A DNA stretch of 64,000 nt from NCBI GenBank assembly GCA_948684385.1, contig CAPQCU010000001.1, forward strand, positions 1 through 64,000, read 5' to 3'. Under the pieces are notes generated by a model. It ran no database searches. It worked only from the letters and a program-made list of their open reading frames with translations, and was not told the DNA's origin. Source of the stretch: an uncultured bacterium. GTDB taxonomy: Bacteria > Cyanobacteriota > Vampirovibrionia > Gastranaerophilales > Gastranaerophilaceae. Position numbers and translations under genes: made by a program. Positions 24,782 to 33,035 of this stretch are shown in pieces (positions within the stretch are counted from its first letter, which is position 1; each line of letters starts with the position of its first letter).

Positions 24782-25852
24782 ATGCAGCAAAAGAAAACAT
24801 TCTTAAATTATATCAATGTATTTCGCGGGCTTGCGATACTGCTTATCATAATGGGTCATGCAATGCAGTTTGGTGATGGATTAACCCACGAGATAAACTG
24901 CGAAATTGTCTGCGGAGGAACCGCGCTATTTATCTTCATCTCAGGATTTCTTTTCCAACATCTTTCCGGCAAGTTTGAATACAAAAACTACCTGTCAAAA
25001 AAATGGACAAACGTAATCCTGCCTTACTTCTTTACAGCAATTCCAGGGCTTTTGTTTTGTTTTTACCTTCCGACTTTATACAAAAACAGTTTCGACGGGC
25101 TTAATATCTTAGCGCAAATCCCAATTCTTTTATCAGTTGGTCGGGTGCACAATACTCCAACATGGTTTATTCCGATGATTGTGCTGTTTTTCTTTTGTTC
25201 ATGGCTTCTCTTAAAGCTTGAAAACAAAGGTATTTTATACAAGCTTCTGCCTCTTATGTTTTTAATAACAATTTTCTGCCCGAGAGGAGGAGTTGAATAC
25301 GAAGACTTAATCGGCTTAAGTTACAACGCAAAATATCTTGCTTACGTTCAATATGTCCTGCTTGGATTTGTACATTTCTTTTCGCTATACGTTTTCGGAA
25401 TGTTTTGTTCAAAACACAAAGAAATTATTGACAAGTTTTATTCAAAACGTGCTTTAATTTTTGGCGGCATGGTTTTAACAGCAGCAGGAGATATATATTT
25501 AACCCACAAAGGAATATACTCAAACTTTACCATTTCAAAAACTTTCCTTACAATGCTCTTGCTTGGTTATTTAAAGCACTATGATGAATATCTTATTTCC
25601 CACGAAAAATTGAACAAAGTTCTTGATTTCATTGCAAAATACAGCTTTGGTTTGTTTTTCATCCACTGGTACTGGATTTTTATTTATAATCAAATATTTC
25701 ACCTGCAAAATGTATACATCGGACCGCACAGTCTTTTAATCGTATCTGCAAGATTCTTAGCTGTAACATTGCTTTCTTTAGGCACACTCTACATTCTAAA
25801 AACGATTTTAGAGAAGTTCGGCAAAAACACAAGAATGTTTCTGGGAGTTTAA
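24782..25852 (+). CDS. Membrane acyltransferase family 3 protein
   Basis: A 356-aa integral membrane protein with about ten hydrophobic segments. The opening FLNYINVFRGLAILLIIMGH contains the catalytic His and the 'RG.A...V...H' pattern of acyltransferase family 3 (OafA/NolL/WecH type). These transfer acetyl or other acyl groups to extracellular polysaccharides or lipids. AAGGAG lies before the ATG and the next gene starts two bases after its stop. Substrate unknown; surface-glycan modification would fit the neighbours. Confidence 0.85.
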   Translation: MQQKKTFLNYINVFRGLAILLIIMGHAMQFGDGLTHEINCEIVCGGTALFIFISGFLFQHLSGKFEYKNYLSKKWTNVILPYFFTAIPGLLFCFYLPTLYKNSFDGLNILAQIPILLSVGRVHNTPTWFIPMIVLFFFCSWLLLKLENKGILYKLLPLMFLITIFCPRGGVEYEDLIGLSYNAKYLAYVQYVLLGFVHFFSLYVFGMFCSKHKEIIDKFYSKRALIFGGMVLTAAGDIYLTHKGIYSNFTISKTFLTMLLLGYLKHYDEYLISHEKLNKVLDFIAKYSFGLFFIHWYWIFIYNQIFHLQNVYIGPHSLLIVSARFLAVTLLSLGTLYILKTILEKFGKNTRMFLGV

Positions 25853-25854
25853 AT

Positions 25855-26496
25855 ATGTTCTATTTCGACAATTTTAAAGGTAAAAAAGTCTTAAAAAGCA
25901 GTATCTTAGAAGATGTGACCGCGTTTTTCACAACAAGAGAAGGCATGCCGGAGCTTGAAGCAATATCACCGGTACAAACGCACAGCGACCACGTAGAAAT
26001 TGTTGATGAAAGGAAAGAATATCCGGATACAGACGGACTTATTCTAACAAAGCTAAACACAGTTATCTGTCTAAAATTTGCAGACTGCACACCTTTGATT
26101 TTTTACGACCCGAAACGCAAAATCGGCGCGGTAACTCATGCCGGATGGCGCGGAACCGCTGCCAAAATCGGAGTGAAAACAATTAAAAAAATGGTAGAAT
26201 GCGGTTCCGCGCCACAGGATATTATTGCAGTAATCGGCCCTGCAATCGGACTCTGCTGTTATGAAGTTTCACCTGAAGTCAGGGATAAACTATTAGAAAC
26301 GGTGAACGACACAACAGGCTTATACAAAAACCGTCGGGTTGACCTCAAAAAAATTAACGCGCGTCAGCTAGAAGAAGTTGGAGTAGAAAAAATTGATATA
26401 TGCCAATACTGCACAAGCTGCAATAACGATTTATTCTATTCTTACCGTAAAGAAAACGGCACAACCGAAAGGCACTATGCGCTTTTAAGCTTGTAG
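25855..26496 (+). CDS. pgeF: Purine nucleoside phosphorylase-type laccase-domain protein (YfiH/PgeF)
   Basis: A 213-aa cytosolic metalloprotein of the family once called polyphenol oxidase, now linked to purine nucleoside cleavage and peptidoglycan editing. Zinc-ligand boxes are visible: CTPLIFYDP, VTHAGWRGT (His), GPAIGLCCYEVS (Cys), and the C-terminal CTSCNNDLFYSYR. Slightly shorter than usual (about 240). It starts two bases after the acyltransferase stop. Its stop codon lies inside a copy of the intergenic repeat shared with the convergent gene at 26519. Confidence 0.92.
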   Translation: MFYFDNFKGKKVLKSSILEDVTAFFTTREGMPELEAISPVQTHSDHVEIVDERKEYPDTDGLILTKLNTVICLKFADCTPLIFYDPKRKIGAVTHAGWRGTAAKIGVKTIKKMVECGSAPQDIIAVIGPAIGLCCYEVSPEVRDKLLETVNDTTGLYKNRRVDLKKINARQLEEVGVEKIDICQYCTSCNNDLFYSYRKENGTTERHYALLSL

Positions 26497-26525
26497 TCCA
26501 AATCCAAGCTCAATACATTTACCCC
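26489..26525 (-). repeat. Intergenic GGGGTAAATG repeat bridging two convergent genes
   Basis: On the minus strand it reads GGGGTAAATG, a 5-base gap, AGCTTGGATTTGGACTACAA and GCTT. The element contains the stop codons of both genes: TAA of the 26519 gene in the core and TAG of pgeF in CTACAAG read on the other strand. Confidence 0.65.
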
Positions 26526-28486
26526 TGAATCCTTAGGTTTTCCGGTAAGTATTTATAAAGCATGGCATTAATCTTCAAACATGTTTCTGTATCAAAGCGA
26601 GTTTTCAACTCTGTCCAAATTCTTATGGCTTCTTTTTTTGAATCACAAAACGGAGACTCAAGATAAGAAAAAGCACTTTGACCATAAAAGTTTAAATCCC
26701 GGTCATTTTTCAACCTTTCCACTGCATCAGGGAATTTAAATTTTAACTGTCTTACCTTTGCTTTAAATTTTTCATCCTTAATATTGTTAAAAATCCTGTC
26801 TAGACGCTTAGAAGGCTCAAACTCCTCTTCTTTAATCAAATCAAGCGCTTTAGGATTTTCGAGAGTCAATACTTTTTCTAATATTGAAGTTCTCTTAAAA
26901 TCAAGCCCCGGAGTAGAGCGAATTATTGAAACCAACCTATCATAATAATAATCTTCCAGAATTTCTTCTGTTTCTTTTAAGTCAAAAAACTTATTGAGCA
27001 GCGTTTCATCATTTTCTGCATTAATCCTGTTAGTTAAGGCTTCTTTTCTTGTATAATTTCCTTTGATTTCTTCGCTCTCCAAAATATCAAACAGTTCTTT
27101 TGCAGTAAAAGCAGTTTTATCAGGATGTTTTTGCGATACTGTATTAATAAACCGTTCCAAATCTTTCTGTTGTATTTCTTCAACAAGATTACCTATGTAA
27201 AAATCAAGTCCGTCTGATACAAGAATTAAATGTTCCTGCGTTTTTATATCCTCTTTTCCTTTTTTTACACCTGTTAGAATATATTCGTACCCTGGCTCTT
27301 CAACAATTTTTGGCGGTAAAAATGGAAGAAAACGCTTAACTTTCTTTTTGACTACACCGTTTTGCGCGCCTTGCTTAACAACAACACTATATTTCTGTAC
27401 ACACTCTTTTATTGCAAAGTTCTCAAGTAATTTGCCCGCAGGAACAACAGCGTCTGCTAATTCTAATTGTTTAGGCGCTATAAACCTTCCCTGCACTACT
27501 TCTTCCTGATTAATTATTGAACATCTTGAACCGATTTTTCTGGAGTAATGGTTTCTATAATATTCCGGCAAATAATTATACAGCTTTTTATGCAGCCTCT
27601 GCTGTGCTGAACCTATATATCCTGAGAGACTTTTCATCAAGATTGTAACTGACTTGTTCTTTGAGTCGCAAAACGGAGAGTTAAGAAAAGCAAGCGATTC
27701 ATCAGAAAATCCCTGCTTGTAAATCGCTTCAAAATCCGGAAATTTAATTTTTACACCCGATGCTTTTTTCTTAAAATCTTCATTTTTTATATTGCTGAAA
27801 AGTTTATCCAGCTCCGGAGAATAATCAAATTCTGTATCTAAAACTAAATCAAGCCCTTTAGAGTTTTCAAAATTCATGATATTTTCGAGCACAGAAATCC
27901 CGACACAATCTTTTTGATTGAAATCAATCTTCGAGTTAGATTTCATTATAGAAATAACTTTATTATAATCTTTTTCATTGTCATCAACAGGATTTATTTC
28001 GAAAAATTTTGTAAGCAATGTAGATTTTCCGTTCTGTTCAAAGCTGTATCTTAGGGCTTCTTCAGGTGTAAAGTTATCTTTTACCTCTGCAGCTTCAAAG
28101 ATTTTAAGAATATCTTTTGATTTAAAAACCCCATTTTCCGGATAATGCTCTGCAACAACACGCATAAGTATTTCACGAAGCTGAGTTTCAATTGCTCCGA
28201 CAAGGTTATTAACCTGACTAATGCTGTATCTGCCATTAATTTCATACACCGGAGTTACAATATCTTTTTTCCTACAATGTTTAACACCTCTTAGCCCATA
28301 AAGATATGCGTAGCTGCTTCTCCTCAAAGGTTCAACATTAACATCGAACTTTTCTGCACAAGCTCTTATTTGCGGATTATTTAACAGTGCATTGCCGGAC
28401 ATATTATCATGAAAAAACCGTAAAGTCTTAGGAGCGTTCAGCGCTTCAAAATTCGTATTATGCTGTTGTACAGGTCTAATATTCAC
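26519..28486 (-). CDS. Fused double-unit member of the five-paralogue family
   Basis: A 655-aa protein of unknown function, last gene of the seven-gene operon. It begins with GTG directly after the upstream stop (TAAGTG), with GAGG nine bases before. It is a tandem duplicate: residues 1-325 and about 335-655 each repeat the family plan. Each half has an N-terminal box (NTNFEALNAPKTLRF; GRFIAPKQLELAD), an IxxCxxKxxVxV segment, a middle, an ankyrin-like helical stretch (KIDFNQKDCVGISVLENIM; LDFKRTSILEKVLTL), the SPFCDS box and a 'LYKYLPE.LRI' end. Unlike its four relatives it has no clear membrane pair after the N-terminal box. Identity as a family member is certain; the function is not known. 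Confidence 0.85.
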   Translation of the reverse strand: MNIRPVQQHNTNFEALNAPKTLRFFHDNMSGNALLNNPQIRACAEKFDVNVEPLRRSSYAYLYGLRGVKHCRKKDIVTPVYEINGRYSISQVNNLVGAIETQLREILMRVVAEHYPENGVFKSKDILKIFEAAEVKDNFTPEEALRYSFEQNGKSTLLTKFFEINPVDDNEKDYNKVISIMKSNSKIDFNQKDCVGISVLENIMNFENSKGLDLVLDTEFDYSPELDKLFSNIKNEDFKKKASGVKIKFPDFEAIYKQGFSDESLAFLNSPFCDSKNKSVTILMKSLSGYIGSAQQRLHKKLYNYLPEYYRNHYSRKIGSRCSIINQEEVVQGRFIAPKQLELADAVVPAGKLLENFAIKECVQKYSVVVKQGAQNGVVKKKVKRFLPFLPPKIVEEPGYEYILTGVKKGKEDIKTQEHLILVSDGLDFYIGNLVEEIQQKDLERFINTVSQKHPDKTAFTAKELFDILESEEIKGNYTRKEALTNRINAENDETLLNKFFDLKETEEILEDYYYDRLVSIIRSTPGLDFKRTSILEKVLTLENPKALDLIKEEEFEPSKRLDRIFNNIKDEKFKAKVRQLKFKFPDAVERLKNDRDLNFYGQSAFSYLESPFCDSKKEAIRIWTELKTRFDTETCLKINAMLYKYLPENLRIQG

Positions 28487-29605
28487 TTAATTAATCCTCA
28501 AATTCTCCGGCAGGTATTTGTATAAAACCGCATTGATTTCTTTTAAATCCTTCGGAGAAACATGTTTTTTTAAGTTTGCCCAGATTTTTACAGCTTCCCG
28601 CCTTGAATTACAAAATGGCGAATCAAGGCAAGCAAGTGTTTCTTGTAAACATTTAATTGATTTTGTATTTTTTAAACACTCCGCTGCATCAGGAAATTTT
28701 ATTTTTAAACCCCGGGCTTTTTGTTTAAATCCTTCATCTTTTATATCGTTAAAAATTTTATCCAAATAAGGCGTATACTCAAACTCGATATCTTTTACAA
28801 TTTCTAAGGCGTCACTATTTTCGGAGTTCAAAATATTTTCTAATATAGTAATTCCGATATTGTCCTGCTGTCTGAAATCAATATTCGGAGTTGATTTGAT
28901 TAGAGAAGCAATCTGGTCATACTCTTCAGCATTTTCTTTTGTTCTTTTAATATCAAAAAAACGTATCAAAAGTGACGAGTTATTATTTATATCAATACTA
29001 AAATTGAAAATTTCATCGTTTGTATAGTTTTTTCGTATTGATTTATCTTTGACAATATTCAAAATATCTTTAGCAGAATAAACTCCATCTTGCGGATAGT
29101 TTTCTGCGATATCTATAATAAATTGTTCTTTTCGTTTCTCGTCGATTTCTTTGGTTATATCAGGTATTTTATCCAAATCTTCCAGAGATTTTAAGTAAAA
29201 TTCTTCTGTTTCCAAATCATCCTTTTTTCCTTTGATAATATATTCATATCTGAAAGCTTCATGTGACGGTGGTATACCTGCGAAACAAAAACCTAACGCA
29301 GTCAGAAGAAGTGGTGTCGTAACCATTAATCCAATTGGGACACTGGAAGGAAGTGCCGCTAATACAAATGTTCCTCCGATGCCTAATCCAATGCCCGCGC
29401 CAATAAGTTCATGACGCAATGTATCAACCATACCGTTCGGCTGTCCACGACGTACAAAAACATCATACTTCTTCGCACATTCTTTAATCGATTGGGATTT
29501 TAATAACTGTTTTGAGGAAACTTTCTGACTAAGCAGTTTTAATCTTCTCGGTGAGTTCAGCGCTTCAAAATTCGTATTATTTTGTTGTATTGATTTGATG
29601 TTCAT
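28487..29605 (-). CDS. Five-paralogue family membrane protein
   Basis: 372 aa, function unknown. The opening MNIKSIQQNNTNFEALNSPR is nearly the same as in the neighbouring paralogues. SIKECAKKYDVFVRRG follows (about 39-54), then two predicted membrane helices (about 68-85 and 90-110). The C-terminal part holds the shared STPNIDFRQQDNIGITILEN box (degenerate ankyrin-like), DSPFCNS and a LYKYLPENLRIN end. The ATG follows the upstream stop by two bases, with TTGAGGATT from the upstream gene's last codons acting as ribosome site. Confidence 0.82.
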   Translation of the reverse strand: MNIKSIQQNNTNFEALNSPRRLKLLSQKVSSKQLLKSQSIKECAKKYDVFVRRGQPNGMVDTLRHELIGAGIGLGIGGTFVLAALPSSVPIGLMVTTPLLLTALGFCFAGIPPSHEAFRYEYIIKGKKDDLETEEFYLKSLEDLDKIPDITKEIDEKRKEQFIIDIAENYPQDGVYSAKDILNIVKDKSIRKNYTNDEIFNFSIDINNNSSLLIRFFDIKRTKENAEEYDQIASLIKSTPNIDFRQQDNIGITILENILNSENSDALEIVKDIEFEYTPYLDKIFNDIKDEGFKQKARGLKIKFPDAAECLKNTKSIKCLQETLACLDSPFCNSRREAVKIWANLKKHVSPKDLKEINAVLYKYLPENLRIN

Positions 29606-29607
29606 TA

Positions 29608-30750
29608 TTAATTAATCCTCAAAGGTTCAGGTAAATATTTGTATAGAATCATACTAACTTCTTTTAACTCTTCCCTATCTAAACGTTCTTGTGCTTTAAA
29701 CCAGATATCTGAAGCAATTTTTTGTGAATCACAGAATGGAGAGTCAAGCTGAGTAACAGCTTCTTTAAACGCTTTCATAGATTTTTCTTCAAATAAAGCT
29801 TTTTCAGGGTCATCAAATTTTATTTTCAAATTCTTAGCTTTTGATTTAAATTCTTCATTCTGAATATTGTTATAAAGCGTATCCAAATCTTTTGAATATT
29901 CAAACTCTACATCTTTAATTAAATCAAGAGCTTTAAAATTTTCCAAATTTAAAATATTTTCCGGAATAGAAATCCCTACATAGTCCTTCTGGTTGAAGTT
30001 AACATTCGGAGTTGATTTTATAATTGAAATAATTTTATCATAATCCTTTTTATTTTCTTCAGTTCTCTGCTGCTCAAAGAATTTAGTCAAAAGTGTAGTA
30101 TTTCCTTTGATATCAATATTGTAATTAAATGCCTCACCTTTATTAAAATCATTTCTTATCTCTTTGCTCTGCAAAATATCGAGAATATTTTTTACATCAT
30201 AAACTCCGTTTTTTGGGAATTTACTAACGATGAGCTTTAAAAATCGTTTTTTATCTTCCACTTCCAAATCATCTGTCATATTTGGAATAACCTCACCTAT
30301 GTTTTGCGAAGTGATTTTATGTATCGGGGCAGAAATTTCACTTCCGTCTTGATATTTTTTCCTGCCGTTTATTTCATAGTCATATTTTGGAAGCTTAATT
30401 TCGTTAATACGAGCGAAAACAGGTATCGTACTTATAAAAGCAAGCATGCCTACAAATATACCAATAATCCAATGCGTATAAGAACCTGCTGCCATATCTG
30501 CCGCAGCTGCTGCAGATAAATGTGCAGCCAAAATTCCGCATCCCAAAATCGGTCGTTCTTCTGCAGTATATGTACCTGATTTTTTACCTTGTTTTATAAC
30601 AACATCAAACTTTTCAGCGCATTCTTTTACGCTCGGAAATTTAAGCAGCTCCTTGCTTTTAATACCTTCGCCATTAAGCCTCAATGTACGCGGAGCGTAA
30701 AATCCTTGAAAATTTTGTGATGTTTGATTTGTTGATAATGTTACATTCAT
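29608..30750 (-). CDS. Five-paralogue family membrane protein
   Basis: 380 aa, function unknown. The N-terminus (MNVTLSTNQTSQNFQGFYAP then RTLRL) is the most divergent of the set but keeps the NF box. It has SVKECAEKFDVVIKQG, two hydrophobic segments at about 70-88 and 92-113, TPNVNFNQKDYVGISIPENI, LDSPFCDS, and the LYKYLPEPLRIN end. Its ATG overlaps the stop of the upstream paralogue by four bases, so translation is coupled. Confidence 0.82.
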   Translation of the reverse strand: MNVTLSTNQTSQNFQGFYAPRTLRLNGEGIKSKELLKFPSVKECAEKFDVVIKQGKKSGTYTAEERPILGCGILAAHLSAAAAADMAAGSYTHWIIGIFVGMLAFISTIPVFARINEIKLPKYDYEINGRKKYQDGSEISAPIHKITSQNIGEVIPNMTDDLEVEDKKRFLKLIVSKFPKNGVYDVKNILDILQSKEIRNDFNKGEAFNYNIDIKGNTTLLTKFFEQQRTEENKKDYDKIISIIKSTPNVNFNQKDYVGISIPENILNLENFKALDLIKDVEFEYSKDLDTLYNNIQNEEFKSKAKNLKIKFDDPEKALFEEKSMKAFKEAVTQLDSPFCDSQKIASDIWFKAQERLDREELKEVSMILYKYLPEPLRIN

Positions 30751-31883
30751 CGTTCAAACCTCAAATGCTCAGGTAAATATTTATGCAAAATCAGGTTAAT
30801 TTCTTTTAGCTCTTCATTTCCTAAATGTTCCTTTGCTCTAAACCAGATGTCTGAAGCAAGTTTTACGGAATTACAAAAAGGTGAGTCAAATTGAGTTACA
30901 GCTCTTTTGAACGCCTGCATTGATTTGTTTTCAAATAGAGCCTTTTCCGGCCTGTTGAACTTAATATTCAACCCCCGTGCTTTTGATTTGAAATCTTCAT
31001 TCATCATAAAACCATAAATATCATCTAAGTATTTAGAATATTCAAATTCTACATCCTTTATCACCTCTAATGCATCAGGATTTTCGTAGTTCAAAACATT
31101 TTCTAAAATAGAAATCCCTGCGCTGTCTTTTTGATGAAAATTAACATTCGGAGTTGATTTTATAATCGAAGCGATTTTGTCATACTCTATTCTATTTTCT
31201 TCTGTTCTTCTTAAGTCGAAAAATTTCTGCAACAGAGTAGACTCCCCCTTAACATCAATAGGAAGATTAAATGCTTCTCCGTTTTGGTAATCATTTTTTA
31301 TTTCTTTACTCTGCAAAATCTGAAGAATTGTTTTTACATCAAAATTCCCGTCTGCAGGGTATTTATCAGTAATTAATTTCAAAAAACGATCATTGTGTTT
31401 ATATTCCAACTCTTTTGCCAGATTAGGAATATCCTGAACGGAATAACCTCCGTTTAAAGAAGTAACAATATGCTCATCTGTTTTAATTTCATTTCCATCA
31501 TTATATTTTTTCTGCCCGTAAACAGAGTACACGTCATAATTGTATGACTTAAACATTTTTGCGTTTAAAGTCGAAAAAATAACTGTGCAGATAGCAGAAG
31601 ATAAACCAAGCACCTCCTGCATTTTATATGTAACTATAGTTACCAACGTACCAACAACAGGTATTATAGAATTAAGTGTCCATTCTAATAAAGGATTTGG
31701 CGAGTCACTTTTTTCTCTACGAAGTTTTTTCACAACCACATCAAACTTATCGGCACATTCTTTTATCGATGGATATTTCAGCAACTCTTTACGATTTATA
31801 GTACCGGAAGTTAATTTTAGCTTTCTTGGCGCATTAAGTTTTCCGAAACTCGTATTATTTTGTTGTATTGGTGATATATTCAT
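30747..31883 (-). CDS. Five-paralogue family membrane protein
   Basis: 378 aa, function unknown. The start MNISPIQQNNTSFGKLNAPR is again almost the family consensus; SIKECADKFDVVVKKL follows. Hydrophobic segments lie at about 72-86 and 92-108. The C-terminal region has TPNVNFHQKDSAGISILENV, FDSPFCNS and LHKYLPEHLRFER. A polar linker with YGQKKYNDGNEIKTDEHI corresponds to a similar linker in each paralogue. Overlaps the next gene by four bases and follows the previous one after a four-base gap. Confidence 0.82.
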   Translation of the reverse strand: MNISPIQQNNTSFGKLNAPRKLKLTSGTINRKELLKYPSIKECADKFDVVVKKLRREKSDSPNPLLEWTLNSIIPVVGTLVTIVTYKMQEVLGLSSAICTVIFSTLNAKMFKSYNYDVYSVYGQKKYNDGNEIKTDEHIVTSLNGGYSVQDIPNLAKELEYKHNDRFLKLITDKYPADGNFDVKTILQILQSKEIKNDYQNGEAFNLPIDVKGESTLLQKFFDLRRTEENRIEYDKIASIIKSTPNVNFHQKDSAGISILENVLNYENPDALEVIKDVEFEYSKYLDDIYGFMMNEDFKSKARGLNIKFNRPEKALFENKSMQAFKRAVTQFDSPFCNSVKLASDIWFRAKEHLGNEELKEINLILHKYLPEHLRFER

Positions 31884-31887
31884 TTTT

Positions 31888-33033
31888 TCATACTTCCATT
31901 CTTAAAGGTTCAGGTAAATAGTTATAAAGTATCATGTTGACTTCTTTTAATGCCTCATTATCAAGCTTACCTTGAGCTTTATTCCATATTGCCATCGCTT
32001 TTTCCTGAGAATTACAGAAAGGTGAGTCAAATCCTGAGACTGCTTCTTTAAACTTACTCATAGATTTTTCTTCAAGCAGAGCTTTTTCAGGGTCGTCAAA
32101 TTTTATCTTCAAATTTCTTGCTTTTGATTTGAAATCTTCATTTTTAATGTAATTAAAAAGTGTATCAAGATACGGTGTATAATCAAACTCAATGTCTTTT
32201 ACAATATCAAGAGCATCAGCGTTTTCAGAATTCAGAATATTTTCGATAATCGTAATCCCTGCTTTATCCTGCTGGTTATAATTAATGTTTGGAGTAGATT
32301 TAATAATTGAAGTAATTCTGTCATAATCAGCAGCATTTTCTTCAGTTCTTTTAATGTCAAAAAACTTCATCAAAAGAGTTGAATTCCCGTTGATATCCGT
32401 ATGATAATTGAACATTTCACCATTTGAGTAATCATCTTTTATTTCTTTGCTTTGCAAAATTCTTAGTATAGTTTTGGCATCATAAACTCCGTCTTTCGGA
32501 TACTTTGATACAATAATATTTAAAAACCTTTTTTTATCCTTAGCTTCAAGTTCTTTTACAAAATCGTCTGGAAGGTTATCTAAACTATATTCTAATTGTA
32601 TTTGAGCATTTTCTGTTTTAATCTCACTTCCGTCTTTGTATTTTTTCCGACCCTGAATATCGTATGAATAACTGCTTGTTACATCTCTCGTAATATAAGG
32701 TACAGATGCAAACACACCTGCAAAAAGTCCTATAACTCCGCCTAAAATAGCTCCTCCAATGGAACTAAAAGCTAAATAAGTTGATGCCCCCAGAAGTCCG
32801 GCTCCTACTGCGCCACACAAAGGTGTAAAATGCGGAACAACATCCTCCAGCCAGCGTGTTCCACTTGCTTTACCTCGTTTTACAATTACATCAAATTTTT
32901 CAGCACATTCTTTTATATTTTTTTGCTCAAGTAATTGAGCACGCGAAACAACTCCACCCATTAATCTTAATTTTTTTGGTGAATATAGTTTTTCAAATGT
33001 TGGATTGGTTTGTGATGTTGGTTGGATTTTCAT
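31888..33033 (-). CDS. Five-paralogue family membrane protein
   Basis: 381 aa, function unknown; the first of the five paralogues in the operon. It opens MKIQPTSQTNPTFEKLYSPK, then NIKECAEKFDVIVKRG (40-55). Two glycine-rich membrane helices (about 70-90 and 91-113) are followed by RKKYKDGSEIKT, and the C-terminal region has TPNINYNQQDKAGITIIENI, FDSPFCNS and LYNYLPEPLRMEV. Both termini are predicted on the cytosolic side if the two helices form a hairpin. It starts two bases after the 534-aa gene. Confidence 0.82.
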   Translation of the reverse strand: MKIQPTSQTNPTFEKLYSPKKLRLMGGVVSRAQLLEQKNIKECAEKFDVIVKRGKASGTRWLEDVVPHFTPLCGAVGAGLLGASTYLAFSSIGGAILGGVIGLFAGVFASVPYITRDVTSSYSYDIQGRKKYKDGSEIKTENAQIQLEYSLDNLPDDFVKELEAKDKKRFLNIIVSKYPKDGVYDAKTILRILQSKEIKDDYSNGEMFNYHTDINGNSTLLMKFFDIKRTEENAADYDRITSIIKSTPNINYNQQDKAGITIIENILNSENADALDIVKDIEFDYTPYLDTLFNYIKNEDFKSKARNLKIKFDDPEKALLEEKSMSKFKEAVSGFDSPFCNSQEKAMAIWNKAQGKLDNEALKEVNMILYNYLPEPLRMEV

Positions 33034-33035
33034 GT

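Noticed and set aside
26519..33033. The paralogue array as a CRISPR, transposon or phage tail region
   Set aside because: No short direct repeats with spacers, no transposase or structural phage proteins; the repeats are whole related genes.
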